Below, in pieces: positions 1-11,779 of a DNA stretch of 64,000 nt. The position numbers and the translations under genes are program-made. Positions within the stretch are counted from its first letter, which is position 1, and every line of letters begins with the position of its first letter. Under the pieces are notes generated by a model. That model made no database searches. It saw nothing but the letters and a program-made list of their open reading frames with translations, and was not told the origin of the DNA. This DNA comes from Tetracentron sinense. Taxonomy: Eukaryota; Streptophyta; Magnoliopsida; Trochodendrales; Trochodendraceae. The stretch spans positions 15,700,826 through 15,764,825 of the forward strand of contig CM026559.1 of the NCBI GenBank assembly GCA_015143295.1, written 5' to 3'.

Positions 1-1129
1 CATTGGATGAGACTACTTTGTCCCTTAGGTAACATTGTAGGAAAACCATCCAATTAGTTGATAACTGATTGCTAAGAAGATATGGTTTTTCCGGTTCCTT
101 GTAGACCTAAAATTGTTCTAAGTTAATCAGGATGCATATGGACAATGTATTCCTAATAACTTACACATTGTTAGTTCCATATGATGGAGAAATCAATCTC
201 AATCACTGAGAGAAGGGTCTCTTGACTAAGATGTGGATATAAGTAAGAAGTACTTATATTGTAACTGGATCACTCAGTGGATACCCTTAGAAATATACTG
301 TCTTTATATTTAGGGTAGTCAATTTGACAGATTTTCCTTAACCTGAGAGGTCAACATCTTCTCTAGTATTTGCCTATGTAGCTTTGATGTAGCCAATCGT
401 TAATGTCCAACACACTGGACTAAATACGGTCTCGTTGGGTTATGTATGCTGTACTGAAAGAAGTGTGTGTACGCTCAACAAGAATTCCACTACTCTTACA
501 GAGTAAATAATATTGAGTTGATACCTGTCAAAACCGGACTTGAAAAACCCAGCGCTGGTATTTATCGATGAAATGGTTTTATCAAGGAATTTATTTTCTG
601 TATAAAAGAAATGTAATAATAATTATTATTTCTTTTAAAGAATTTTTTTAAAATTTTTTCAAGTCCAAGTTTGACTAAAAGTATAAAAGGGAATGGGTTC
701 TCAATATAAGCCAGGGATTACAGACTGTATTAGATATTGTCCCGTAAGCTTATAACAATATTGGAAGTGGAGGGACTGATCTGTAAACAAATCTTGATAT
801 AGAAATACCTACAAGTAATTCTCTATTTTCTGGGGGTTAATCACATTGTGTTAATGAACATTAATTGTGATTGGTGGAAGTCCAGGGATATAGATAACAT
901 TCTATTATCCTAATGGAGTGTAGGAAAGTTGTTTCCTAGTAACAATGCTTTAACCAAAAGGTTGAGTACTTGGTCCCACAACCGGAAATAGGAGATCCCT
1001 TTAGATCCCACACACAAGGACTTTCTTAAAGTATTTAATTTAATGATTTATTAAATTAATTTATTTGTCTAAGAAATCACTATATGGTATAGTGAAGCTC
1101 TAAAAGGTGGAATCACATTAAATGTGAAA
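1..1129. other. AT-rich noncoding DNA, unclassified
   Basis: I find no convincing coding frame. The stretch is AT-rich and has a TATA-like sequence (GTATAAAAGG, 681-690) followed by a purine-rich segment, so it may be part of an LTR or a non-autonomous element. It does not resemble the gypsy LTRs elsewhere in the window. Its right edge, where gypsy LTR sequence becomes recognisable, is approximate. Confidence 0.3.
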
Positions 1130-2375
1130 AACCAAATGGGTAGATACACTCAAGGTTCTTGCTTGTTCAAACTTTTGGGAATCAAAGTCTTTGATTTCAC
1201 CAAGGTAGATACACTCTACTATCAATCTTGCAATCCTACTAAGTTACTAAATGATGTTCTTCTAAATCTATACTACTTATGTATATATATCTTGGATGTT
1301 TATGGTGTGAAAGTATGTAGTTTATATACTTGGGTGAAAGATACTATTATGATGCACTCTAAGTATTTGATGAAATACCTCTAAGGGATTTTTATGCTTA
1401 AATATGATGATTTCTCTCATATGTTCATATGCTCGCATGTCTCGTATGAATCGATGTTTTCCATGGATTTCCCAAAGAACGAAAATGTGTTTTTCACTAA
1501 ATGACTAATAAGGAACGATTCTAAGTAACTCTATGATTTCTCTAAGTTCGTTTCACAAGCTCTACGGATCATACTATGCTTACAAGAAACTCTAAGATCG
1601 TCTCACAAGCTCTACGGATCATAAAGGAAATGCTCTAAGATCTCTATGGTATTGGCTCTATGTTGTGCTCTAAGGTATCTCTATATCTCTACGGATCAAT
1701 ATGACTCTAAGTAACTCCATGAACTCACAAGAACTCACAAGGCTATGATTCTCGCATGACTTACATGGTTACAGTTTTGGTTTTGGTTTCGAACTTCATC
1801 TCACATGTTATTTCATTACATGTTTTTAAGGATTTCATTGCCCATGATTCGTATGCTCGATGCTTAACGCTTTATTGTTATTAGTTTGTATACGCTGAGT
1901 ATTCCACGCTCAGCCGATATTTGTTATCATCGGCAGGTGCTCGGGCTCCGTTTGATCTATGTGGCACGGAACCATGGTTGGAGGAAGAGTACTTCGACTC
2001 GGAGCGTTCCATGGATCATTATCCGGACGATGGTCCTATAGATAGGTGTCAAGACATTGAATTTTGTTGATCGGCAGACTTAGAACCTTAAGATATTATT
2101 TTGTGCCGTGAGTGTGGGGTTTGTCCACTCCACTTTTGGGTTTCTCACATGTATGCACTTTTGTTGGTTCATGCTTGAACTAAGTTATAAGAGTATCGCT
2201 TTGCTTCCGCTATGTTTAGTATTTTATTTTCGCTATGCATTGTATTTCGTTTCCGCTATGTTGTTGTGTTTCTGACAGGTCTCCATGTGTGCCTTATGTA
2301 TTATACTGGAGGTATGATACGGCGGTCACGAGTCAATGTATCCCTAACTCCTAGGGGGTATTTTGGGTCGCGACA
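1130..2375 (+). mobile_element. Gypsy LTR fragment, 3' part (J)
   Basis: This is the downstream half of a plus-strand gypsy LTR. It ends in the shared terminus CTAGGGGGTATTTTGGGTCG followed by CGACA at 2375. Inside, in order, are an AAGGTAGATAC donor-like site (about 1203), short repeats with CTCTACGGATC (about 1540-1700), the hairpin GCTGAG-N9-CTCAGC (1894-1914), the micropeptide frame and a GTGGGG..TCCAC hairpin (about 2120-2140). It is closest to the LTR of element F (46610-49310). The promoter half is missing and no target-site duplication was found. Confidence 0.7.
1927..2070 (+). pseudogene. LTR micropeptide frame without its usual ATG
   Basis: An open frame of 47 codons sits where other LTRs here carry a short ORF. 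It reads SSAGARAPFDLCGTEPWLEE, then EYF and an acidic tail, and stops with TGA at 2068-2070. The position that is ATG elsewhere is TCA, so either translation starts elsewhere or the copy is dead. The match to AG..APFD.C..EPW.EEEY across otherwise diverged LTRs is visible directly; function is unknown. Confidence 0.45.
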
Positions 2376-3145
2376 CCCACTCAATGGAGATTACTTTATT
2401 GTTAATCATTAATTAGTTTCTAATTAATTAAACACCTTATAAGATAAGGTTTGTTAGTTAGTTAGTTAGTTACTAATTAAAGATTCCTTATTGGACAAGG
2501 AGTCTATTAGTTTCTTGCTAATCAAAGAATCCTAATTGGATTAGGATAATGATAAGATTAGTTGGACACTAATGGATAAGATTAGTTTCTATTTTGATTA
2601 TTCCTAATTAATTATGGAGAAACCAAATAGGAAACTAATTGAGGAGTCCTTATTGGATAAGGATTAGAATTCTTAGGTTGCAAGCAACCCAAGATTATCT
2701 ATAAAGAGGGCTGGACGTCCAAGCTTTAGACAGTAATAATTTTTCCAGATTTCTCTCCCTCTCCTCTCCATAATCTCATGCCCTCCCCTCTCCATTCTAG
2801 AGGTGTACGGTCAGCCCATTCTTCCCCTTTTCATTGATCTCTTGTGTTCTTGCTTTGAATATCAAGAAGAGATTCAAGAATCAATCTTGATAAGAAAAGA
2901 TTGGATCTTTTGTTCAAGATTATTAGAGCTGGATATTTGGAAGGGCTATTAGCTTCTATTAGAGAAAGCTTTAAAGAAAAAAAAGGTTCGTGTGGATTGC
3001 GAAGGAGACTTGACACTTGTGAAGTTTTGCCGATATTGCTTTTATCATGGATTTGACTTAATAATTTCAAAGTCGAAAAGGAATTGTGATTTTTACTCTC
3101 ATTGAATAAAATCAATTAGAATCTTAGTCAGATCTTGGGATTCGA
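2376..3145. other. LTR-like AT-rich DNA, unclassified
   Basis: No coding frame is supported. The piece contains a GTTA repeat (about 2452-2471), repeated ATTAGTTTC..TTAGGAT-type segments and a good TATA box (TCTATAAAGAG, 2698-2708) followed by a pyrimidine-rich leader. That layout resembles a plant LTR promoter, possibly copia-type. I cannot define its termini. It is abutted by truncated gypsy LTRs on both sides. Confidence 0.35.
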
Positions 3146-3759
3146 TGTATGCCCCCCAAGAACTGTTTTTCTAAAATTAAAAAGAGGCATACTTTCAAGA
3201 CCAACATCCCCAAACACAAGAACCCAAAATACATGTCTCTCTCTCGCTCATCCCAACCATTGGCCACATGCCAAGACTCCTAATATCTAGGTAACCATCC
3301 GAATAACCTTCTGCTCTCCCTGAGCTGCCTCGATTCAAGGGACCAGAGTCCATATTTCGTATAGTGTACCTAACAACATAAAAGTACAGCTGAGTATGGA
3401 ATACTCAGTGAGTACAAGCTACTAGCTAACAATAGTAATAACGATAATATAAAATTCGTGGTACAGTTCATCATTATATCCATGTATACAAATCAGAGTG
3501 TGGAAGCAAGAACAAATAACAAGTATAATCTTAAATATCATATTCAAACTCATACCTTAGGTTCATGCTTTAACTAAAACATATTTCACATACCTTCTGA
3601 TTCTTGAAATTTACACTTTACGTCTTATGCTTTTTGTGAGTTCCTTACATGTCTTATGAGATTATTCTTGTGTTGTGAGAATCATGGATGTCTGCTTGTT
3701 TACTTGCTTGTCTTGTTTAACAAGTACCCGAACTATAACATGGATGGACATACTAGGTT

Positions 3760-4085
3760 CTTGTCTTGCTTGACTAATGCCCGGACTTTAATGGAATGGA
3801 ACACATTAGCCTCATGTCTTGACTTGACTAGTGCCCGGACTACGGTGGAACGGAACACACTGGTTATTCTTGCTAGAATAATGCCCGGACTATAATGGAA
3901 CGGAACACATTAGTCTCCTTGCCTTGCCTTGACTAGTGCCTGGCCAGGACTATGATTGAACTGAACACATTAGTATCTTGACTTGCTTTACTAATGCCCG
4001 GACTATAATGAAACGGAACACACTAGTAAATTTACTTGCTTAGCTAATGTCCGAAATATGATGGAACGGACAAATTAGCCTCATG
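3760..4085 (-). repeat. Hairpin-forming tandem repeat with CTAATG/CATTAG stems
   Basis: About six imperfect units of roughly 55 bp contain (G)ACTAATGCCCGGAC..ACACATTAGTC. The ends CTAATG and CATTAG are complementary, so each unit can fold. The array lies where other LTRs carry unrelated repeats that also fold. Confidence 0.7.
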
Positions 4086-4094
4086 TTATTCTTG

Positions 4095-4295
4095 CTTGCT
4101 TGACTTGTTTAACTTGTGAGCCAGGTATGACATATCGTAGGATATGCCCTACCCTTGACATTCATGCTTGTTTTACTTGTGAGCCAGGTATGACATATCG
4201 TAAGTATGCCCTACCCTTGACATTCATGCTTATTTGACTTGTGAGCTAGGTATAACATGTCCTAATGATATGCCCTACCCTTGAAATTCAAGCTT
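4095..4295 (-). repeat. Three-copy repeat with GACATATCGTA motif
   Basis: Three units of about 75 bp contain GTGAGCCAGGTATGACATAT and then ATATGCCCTACCCTTGA. CATAT and ATATG pair around CGTAGG in the better copies. A related CATATCGTAGGATATG segment recurs in other LTRs, for example near 43930 and 45615. Confidence 0.6.
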
Positions 4296-6104
4296 GTTGT
4301 AAATTCACATTTCTTGTTCTTGTTGTTTTCTTATATACATACACTTGAAAAGCCGATTCAAGCATGCATGCATGCTTGTGGATGTAATTTGTGAACATCA
4401 TAATAGCATGGAAAAATTGAGGAAAATATGACATTTGAACAATTAGAGGCACATGAGAGATTTAAGGCATTCATAAAGCATATCATCATCATTTTTTTTT
4501 TCAATTCTTGGGAAAGTATCCCTATCTCATATCTCATAAATTAGGTTTCACATTTTACACATGCATTTAATCAAACACCTTGCATGCCACATTTTCTTCA
4601 TTTTCATTCTTTTGTTCTTAGCCTTAGGTATTTACCATATTCATGCATTTTGTCAAACACTTGGTATGCAAATTGTTTCTAACTATTTATGTGATTTCTT
4701 AGTTCATACATTTCGTTCATAATACACGTGTGTTTGTTATGTGTAAAATGCCCATCCACCATCTTCCAACATACATCCATCATATCCATATGGCATCCAT
4801 CGCCTTAAAAACTCATTAACACATCCACAACTTCTTCTTTATCTTGTTTAAATTTTTGGATTTAATAAAAAAAATCAAGAAAATGATGAATTAAAGGAAT
4901 CTACAAGCATGCTTTTAAAATAAACCTAGGTTATTACTAAAGTAGTTAGTAGGGTGTACTAATCTTGAGATCAAGGCTTGATTTTGAAGAAAAACCTTGG
5001 ATTAGAACCTCAAATGGTAGAGGAGGACCCTTGCTTTAAGGATGCTTGATTTGGGGAAGAAAACCCTTGAAAAATGCTGTGGAAAATGCTGCCCTAGCTT
5101 GAGAAGGAACTCCACTCGTCCTTGAGGGTGGATTAGAGAAATCCAAGCTTTTGGGATGATCTTGGGTTCTCAAACCCTTGATCTCTCTCAAGTTGATGCC
5201 CTAGGAGAAAACCCCTTTTCTCCTCTCTTCCTCTCTCTCAAAATTTTTCTAAGGGTGTTTATGAACACCCTTGGTTCGAGCCAACCCTTAAAAATAAGGG
5301 TACAGTGGCCAAAAGACCAAAAAACCCTTAATAAAATTTCTGCAAAACACGAAGGACCGCTTGACATCGATCTACCAGTAGTGGACCGATCAACCGGTGC
5401 TTATGACAGAGCTACCAGTAGTGGACTGAGTGATCGGTGTTTATGACCGAGCTCTCGGTAGTGGACCAAGCTCTCGGTAGTGACCGGTGCTTTGTAGATT
5501 TTTGATATTTTTCCCTATTTTGGTATTTCGGCAATAACTTTTGACTTCCTTATCGGATTTTGATGATTCAACTTGTGTTGGATTTGTCTTTCAAAGAGGA
5601 ACAACTTTGATGTTTTATAAGAAATTGAATTTTAAGTTTTAATTTAGCAAAAATGGCTCTAAATATGACTGATATGCAAATGGGTTTCATCAACCCATTT
5701 TTGCAGCAGATCCGATTTCAGAAATCGGATGGTTGACTTGACCTCGACTCAAAATCAAGAAAAGTGGTCAACATGAACTTCGAAGAGGGTTCTAATATGG
5801 TTCTAATTGTTCAAGAATCACTTGATTCCAAAAAGATTTGAGAAAACTAGACTTCTCTCAGGTTGAGGATAATGTTATGGCGTTCCTTTTGACACTTAGG
5901 GTATTTTCATACCCCATCTATCTTGAATCCAACCTCTACTCCATTCTCATAACTCACAATCCTAGGTTCTTAAACCCACTAAGGTAACCCATTGGGCACA
6001 ACCCATATGCATGGGACTACGAATTCCCTTCAATTGACACTGTTCACAACACTATTCATAACCCTACTCATATGAACAGTGTATGTGAAATTTGGGACTC
6101 TACA

Positions 6105-7564
6105 TAAGCCCGACGTGTGAGGCATCACTGTACACCTCATAACCACCACGACCTGATGGCACTGTAAGGACAGGGGCCATGGTAAGCCTCTTCTTCAGCT
6201 CCATGAAACTGATCTCGCATATAGCATTCCATATAAATTTGGCATTCTTCCTTGTCAGATAAGTGAGCGGCACTGCAAGACTAGGGAAACCCTCAACGAA
6301 TCTCCGTTAATAGCTTACCAACCCAAGGAAGTTGCGGATCTCTGTGACACTCTTTGGCCTCGCCCAACTTATGATTGCCTCTATCTTCTTCGGATCTACT
6401 GAGATGCCTTCTGCAGAAACAACTTGGCCTAGGAATGCCACTTCCTCCAACAAAAACTCACACTTGCTTAGTTTGGGATACAGCTTGTGCTCTCTCAGTA
6501 TTTCCAATGCAAGGCAAAGGTCTCACATGTGATCTTCCCGTGTCTGGGAATAGAACAGGTTGTCATCGACAAATAGTATCGTGCATCGATCCAGGTATGG
6601 TCGGAAGACCCAGTTCATCAGATCCATAAAGGATGTCGGTGCATTCGTGAGACGAAAAGGCATCACAAAGAACTCGTAATGCCCATATCGAGTCTTGAAT
6701 GCAGTTTTGGGAATAGCTTTCGCCTTGATCTTCAACTGATGGTAACTGGACCGCAGATCAATCTTAGAGAAAAATTTTTCTCCCTTTAACTGATCGAACA
6801 AGTCATCAATCCTAGGCAATGGATACCTATTCATTATCGTGACCTTGTTCAACTGCCTATAATCGATGTACAACCGCATCGAGCCATCCTTCTTGACAAA
6901 TAGCACTGGGGCACCTCACGGTGAGACACTTGGTTGAATGAAATCAAGGTCTTAGATCTATTCCAATAGAGTCTTCAACTCCTTGAGTTCAATCGGGGCC
7001 ATCCTATACAGAGCCCGGGAGATGGGAGCTGTGCCTGGTGCAAGCTCGATTAAAAACTCGATCTCCCTGTCTGGGGGCAAACCTGGCAACTCCTCTGGAA
7101 ATACATCCAGGAATTCACTCATGACTAGAATAATCGAAGAGTCCTTAGCCTCAGGGTTCGCTACACTTAACGCAGCAAGGTAGGCGATATCTTACTTCTC
7201 AAGCCCCGAAAATGAAATGACTTCCCTTCCACTGGCTTGAAGAGTACCATCTTCTCAAAGCAAGCCACATGCCCATGATGCGCTGCTAACCAATCCATCC
7301 CAAGGATGACGTCGAAGTCCAAGTCTTGCAAATCCAGGACGATGAGGTCGGCTTGTAATTCATTCTGCCCCACTTGTACCACACTATCCTTGTGTATTTT
7401 ATCCGTATCGACTGACTTGCCAAGCAGAGTCACAATAGTTAACTCTCTCTCCAATAGACTAAACTCAGACGCAAAACCTTTTGGAAAACTGGGTGAGACA
7501 AAAGAGTGAGTGGATCCCGTGTCGATCAACACTCGAGCCAAACATTCATTGACTAATAAGGTTC
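6105..7564 (-). pseudogene. pol: pol remnant of element A: protease, RT, partial RNase H
   Basis: Read on the minus strand, an aspartic protease carries an intact VLIDTGSTHSFV active site, followed by the VILGMDWL signature. Reverse transcriptase motifs follow: [21 protein letters not shown], and FVDDNLF in place of the family's usual FVDDIL. The thumb region comes next (about 6307-6507), and the coding match ends in the RNase H segment with the SDASH-type motif near 6115. Several stops and frameshifts interrupt it, including a stop at 6523-6525 where homologues have Arg. Such a polyprotein would process Gag and make cDNA; this copy cannot. Confidence 0.8.
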
Positions 7565-7710
7565 TTGAAATTATAGCTAGCTAAGTCAATCCATGCATCA
7601 ACAGCATATATATATAGGTATATATCTATATAACATGTCATATACGCACCCAATTGAATAATACATAACGAAACAATCATGGATAATTAAATAAAACTAC
7701 AATTGCGTAC
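7565..7710 (-). other. Putative gag-pro intron of element A, acceptor mutated
   Basis: Gag coding runs to GTAGTGCAAG and is followed by GTACGCAATTG with an in-frame TAG four codons past the donor (7697-7699). Protease coding resumes about 146 bp later. The donor G|GT is intact. The acceptor is TTTCAA where the sister element E has TTTCAG, a single transition that would destroy it. Compare 33840-33971 and 59552-59697. Confidence 0.6.
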
Positions 7711-8981
7711 CTTGCACTACATCGTCAGATGCAAGTGCATCACCCTCTGTCAAGGCAAATACTCACCCCTGATTCACCTAGCGAGGCAGAGGTACAAATC
7801 ATGCAGGCTGGGAGGACGCTTGCTATGACCTGCTGAGCAGACTGGGGGCCTAATCCCCTATGACTGGCCTGGTAAATGCCTCGTTGGGCAATCCCTAATC
7901 ATGTGGCCCTGGTGGCCATAGTAGAAACATCCACCCGATGCCTTTGGCAATCTCCTGTCGGGTGCCTTCGACCGCAAGACGTGCAGACCTCATATGTGTA
8001 GGCCAGAGGGGCCGAAGGTGGAGCGTACCTCACTGCCTGAGGTACAACGTGCTGTGGGGCTGGAAGAGCCTGAGGTCATGGTGCCTGAGGCATGTACGGC
8101 CATAGAGCTGGAGGAGCATAAGATGGCCTCTATGGTGGTGTTGGCCATGTATATTGAGGTGGTGCTAGCCAAGTGTACTAATAAGGGCCAGTCCGGGCCC
8201 GTCTCTCTGGAGGTGTTGAACTGCTAGATTGGCCTCTTGCCAAATCCTTCTTCTTAGACACTGCCTCAGAGTTGGTCTTGATCAACAAGGCCTCGTCTAC
8301 CACTTCTGGATAAATGGCGTGTCTGAAGGTTAAGACTCTTTCCATAATGATGTTTTTGAGCCCTTGCTCAAACCTCCTCGCCTTCATCACCTCCGTAGCA
8401 GTCATGTGAGGTGCGAAGCGTGATAGCTCTGAGAACTTGGCCTCATATTGAGCCACAGACAAAGAACCCTACTCGAGGTTGATGAACTCCGTCTCCTTCT
8501 TTTCCCGATCTCCAACCGGGAAGTACTTCCTGTAGAAGGTATCCTTGAACTTGTCCTAAGTCCATGGTTGACCTTGCCTGGTCAAATCCCAAGTCCTCAA
8601 GGCAAACAACCACCAATGGTGGGCCTCACCCTCTAGCATTAAAATAGCCTATGCCACTCTTTCTTCATCTATAGGCAAGAGGACCGCAATGATCTTCCCT
8701 AATTGGAGGATCCAAGCCTTTGCAGCAAGAGGGTACACACTCCCATGGAATGAAGGAGGCCTCATTCTCCAAAATACCTCAACCCCAACTGTGTGATGTA
8801 CTGGTGCTGCAGGTGGTGGAGTGGGTGCTACCGATGAGGGAATAGTCTGTCTAGCTGCCAGTATGGTTAGTGTCTCCGCAATAGAGCCTAAGACCTAAGA
8901 GAGGTCCGGCTGCTCATCCTCCTCACGAGAAGAAGAGGAAGCTCTAGTGTGTGGTTCGCGACCCCGTGTGCCCCACCTCAT
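7711..8981 (-). pseudogene. gag: gag of element A
   Basis: Gag would form the particle that packages the element's RNA. The start MRWGTRGREPHTRASSSS (ATG at 8979-8981) matches the start of element E gag. The capsid-like part includes GEAHHWW and MSVAQYEAKFSELSRFAPHM. A zinc-knuckle region follows near 7905-7985, where the first CTSCGRRH knuckle is readable and the second carries Cys to Tyr after a frameshift. I count four in-frame TAG codons in the N-terminal half, at positions where homologues have Gln or Trp. All four are G:C to A:T changes. Confidence 0.8.
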
Positions 8982-9324
8982 GACTAAAGTCCTGAGAAAA
9001 ATAGCACTACATAAGTCTAACTTGGAACCACAATTTATAAAATTGATTCAATTTTCATAATACAACAATCAATAATAGTATAGTACTATCATATTCATCA
9101 CATCAAGTCATTTGAGTATTTATAATATTATACCTTGGTGTTCCAGCGTCCCTAAAACCCGCACTTGGTTGAAGCAACCATTTTAGACTAAGACTAAAGT
9201 TTAGTCTCACACTTGGGACATGACTCGCTTTCGACTCATTTCCTTCCTAACTTGCTTCCTGACATATGCTCTTGTCAAGTTGTGGTACTAGATTCTAAGT
9301 GATTCTATGAGACCTAAAGCCTAG

Positions 9325-9336
9325 GCTTTGATATCA
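9325..9336 (-). promoter_or_regulatory. Primer-binding site of element A, degenerate
   Basis: The minus strand reads TGATATCAAAGC, two mismatches from TGGTATCAGAGC. That sequence is complementary to the 3' end of plant initiator tRNA-Met and is used by the other elements in this window. It lies four bases from the LTR end. Confidence 0.75.
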
Positions 9337-9637
9337 CTTCTGTCGTGACCCAAAACCCATCCTAGGAGTTAGAGTGAATCTTGGATGACTTATCATGACC
9401 TACATGACGTGCTTGACAAACCATCCTGCAAAACACATGGAGCATATATAATAGAGGACAAAATAGCAGAAGCATAACTAACATGGCACAGTAGAAGTGT
9501 AACCGAAACTTCTATGTATATACATGATCCAAGTTAGTACAAAAGAGAAAACCAAATAAAGAAGGTGCGGACATGCCTGCCAAAATACATGGGTATAAAT
9601 CTCTCATGGTCACCCACACTTACTTAAAATCTACCAC

Positions 9638-9760
9638 CTAATAGTAACCATCGATATGAGGCTCCTTAGCAGGGACCTCCTCGACGTACTCCTCTTCCTC
9701 CCATGGACCGGGAGCACATATGTCAAAAGGAGCGGGTGCTCCACTAACACCTGTCGACAT
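9638..9760 (-). CDS. Candidate LTR micropeptide ORF, 40 aa
   Basis: The ORF runs from ATG at 9758-9760 to TAG at 9638-9640. It starts MSTGVSGAPAPFDICAPGPW and continues EEEEYVEEV, ending IDGYY. It is acidic, with one Cys and one Trp, and has no signal peptide or membrane segment. The same start context (TTTGATGTCGACAGGT, elsewhere TTTTATGTCGGCAGGT) and the APFD[VI]CAPGPW core recur in other LTRs, with mostly third-position differences. I know of no described product; it could be a regulatory uORF, a real peptide or a by-product of conserved RNA structure. Confidence 0.45.
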   Translation of the reverse strand: MSTGVSGAPAPFDICAPGPWEEEEYVEEVPAKEPHIDGYY

Positions 9761-10089
9761 CAAAAGTACGGATGAGCATGGACTACTTAGCGGGTACCAA
9801 ATACTATCCAACAGTCATAGCATAACAATAACCAAACAAAGCAGGAAGCAGTTCGTATAATTGACAGGAAAGTAACCAGTTTGTATTTCATGCTTGCGTC
9901 ACTTCAAAGCCGAGAAAACTCTTGAAATCATCATGTGCTTGACTTGACTTGCAATGCTATTTTCATGTTTGAAAACTTGTCTTCTCATGTTCTGTCTTGT
10001 TGGTCTTGTCGTATCATGCGTGTCATGTCTTACTTGTCTTATCATATCATGTCTTGCTTGCTTGGAATTTAAACATGCTCATGCAACTT

Positions 10090-10215
10090 GTGAGATGTAC
10101 TTGTGAGGGAGGGCGGTATAGAACCCCCTCTTTTCACAAAAAGAAACTTGTGAGGGAGGGTGGTGTAGAACCTCCTCTTTTTAATGAAAGCAACTTGACA
10201 GGGAGTGGAAACCCC
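10090..10215 (-). repeat. Hairpin-forming GAGGG/CCCTC repeats
   Basis: Two or three imperfect units of the type TGTGAGGGAGGGCGGTAT..CCCCCTC, each with complementary ends. This is the equivalent of the GAGGGGAGACCCCTC units at 51285-51345 in the related LTR of element E. Confidence 0.6.
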
Positions 10216-11147
10216 TCTTTAGCGAAAGTGCAATAAAATAAACATGCATGCTTGGAGTCTTGCTTGGCGTGTTCTATTCTTGTCAAAAGCAAGGGAAAAC
10301 ATATCTCAAGATATGCCCTTCCTCTTATTTACCAACCCTTATGTTTGGCCTTGTCATGGTGTTCGTGAATCGAGACTAAAGTCTTTGTTCTTGAAAAACA
10401 CCGATAAACCATGTCTTGCATACCGTGCTCGTGAAATCGTGTACAATTAATTCATGAAATTTAATACACATAGTAGGCACAATCATTCAAGACAACTTCC
10501 AATAATAAAGCAATTAAATCTACAAGCATGCAATTCAAGAAAGCGAGTAACACACTATCATAAAACCCTAGAATTTTTCATGTCTTAATTCATGCTTTTC
10601 TCGATTTGTGCTTCATCCCAATCCATCCATCATCCATTGTGTGTTCATTATTTGGTGAAATGCCCTTCACATTTGTTTTCATCATAACACAACTTCCATA
10701 TGGCATTTCATTCACTAATTCCATCTTGTATCATGTGAAACATTTAGGGAAAGCAAGGGCATAGAGAAGCATAGCAATAAAGGGAAGAAACTATGAGAAG
10801 GAGGGTAGCATAGGGTACCGACCTTCAATAGGCATGGAAAAACCCTCACAATCGTGAATGGAGTCGCTACTGAGTTTGAAGAAATCCCCTTGCTAGATAT
10901 GGGGAAGATCACCCTTGATCTTGATCTCCTTCTTCTGCAATCTCCAACCCTCTTGGCAAATCCCCAATCTCTCCTCTCTTCTTCCCTAATCTCTCTTAGG
11001 CTTTCTTTAGGTTTAGGGTAAACCACAAACCCCCCAAGAGGCCCCTTATTTATAGGCCGAGGGAAGAAACCCTAAAAAAATCCCGAAACAAAATTTTGGG
11101 TTCGCGATCTATGATTGGTCATAGGTTCTTTACGAACCCGATAGTAA

Positions 11148-11440
11148 CCTTCTACGATCGGTCGTAAATTTCTACTATCGATCGTAACCTTCTACGATCT
11201 GTCATAAATTTCTACGATCGATCTTAATGTTTAAAAAGAGTTTTAGCCATTTGGAATTATACGATCGATCGTAAACGTTACTGAGATTTTTGCCCATTTC
11301 TGAAACTCTACGATCGATCATAAGTTCTCTACGATCGATCGTAAACATTACCAAGATTTTTGCCCATTTCTGAAACTCTACGATCGATCGTAAATTTTTT
11401 ATGATCGATCGTAGCTCACCTACGATCGTTCGTAGGGTCT
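11148..11440 (-). promoter_or_regulatory. Array of TACGATCGATCGTA dyad sites in U3
   Basis: About ten exact or near-exact copies of TACGATCGATCGTA lie between the conserved 60 bp block and the TATA box. Variants such as TACGATCGTTCGTA mostly change the centre and keep the outer TAC/GTA arms. The position suggests promoter or enhancer sites; the binding protein, if any, is unknown. Confidence 0.7.
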
Positions 11441-11779
11441 GGACGATCATTTCGAACTCTTGCAGAAATTTTCCCGTTTTCGTATTTCGGCCATAACTTT
11501 TTACTCGTTCGTCAGATTTTGACAATTCAACTTGCGTTGGATTCATCATTAGAAAAGGAACATTTCTGGCATTTTATAATTTTCAAATTTCTCTATATTT
11601 ATTGAAAAAATTGACCCTAAAGTTAACTGATCCGCAAATGGAGTTCAGTAACCCAGATTTTTAACATATCCGCCTTAGGAAAACTTTCCAATTTCTCATT
11701 TCATAGGAATGGAAGATTACAAAGGCTTAAAGCCTTGCCACGGGTTCCAATATATGGGCAAAAGTTTCAGGGCTCTACA

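Larger units (their letters stand above)
3146..6104 (-). mobile_element. Gypsy LTR, minus strand, 3' end truncated
   Basis: On the minus strand the LTR begins TGTAGAGTCCC at 6104 and runs leftward. The shared 60 bp block lies at about 5525-5590, degenerate dyad motifs (ACCGATCAACCGGT, AGCTCTCGGT) at 5355-5490, and the GCTGCCCTAGCTTG leader at about 5088. A decayed donor (AAGATTAGTAC) is near 4955, two hairpin-repeat arrays lie at 3760-4290, and the GCTGAG hairpin is at 3389-3409. About 190 bp of the usual LTR end is missing. No duplication is visible, and the right edge abuts the truncated element A. Its sequence differs from the LTR of A, so it is not the partner of that LTR. Confidence 0.65.
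6105..11779 (-). mobile_element. Gypsy element A, integrase and 3' LTR lost
   Basis: This is a minus-strand Ty3/gypsy element. It keeps its 5' LTR (9341-11779), primer-binding site, gag, a gag-pro intron, protease, reverse transcriptase and the start of RNase H. It stops abruptly at 6105 inside RNase H, next to an unrelated LTR. Integrase, polypurine tract and 3' LTR are absent. It is closely related to element E (50503-61735), with long shared stretches of gag and pol, yet its LTR carries a different palindrome type. Confidence 0.8.
9341..11779 (-). repeat. 5' LTR of element A
   Basis: A 2439 bp LTR, TGTCGTGACC..GGCTCTACA on the plus strand. In transcription order it holds the conserved 60 bp block (about 11480-11560), the TACGATCGATCGTA array, a TATA box (CTATAAATAA, about 11046-11055), a leader, an AAGGTCGGTACC donor-like site (about 10820), GAGGG..CCCTC hairpin repeats (10090-10215), a decayed form of the conserved hairpin (about 9765-9795), the micropeptide ORF and the terminus. 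The bases after 11779 are AGAGT; the partner duplication is lost with the left end. Confidence 0.85.

Noticed and set aside
2452-2471. GTTAGTTAGTTAGTTA considered as telomere-like repeat.
   Set aside because: Plant telomere repeat is TTTAGGG; this is a short four-base repeat in an AT-rich LTR-like stretch.
3656-3895. A 79-codon plus-strand frame over the CTAATG/CATTAG repeats.
   Set aside because: It is repeat-derived, antisense to the LTR, and not kept between units.
11202-11549. A 115-codon minus-strand frame with DRRELMIDRRVS-like repeats.
   Set aside because: It is the translation of the TACGATCGATCGTA array and flanks; similar frames appear over the ACCGATCGATCGGT arrays (for example 30124-30357) with different peptides. 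No conservation as protein.
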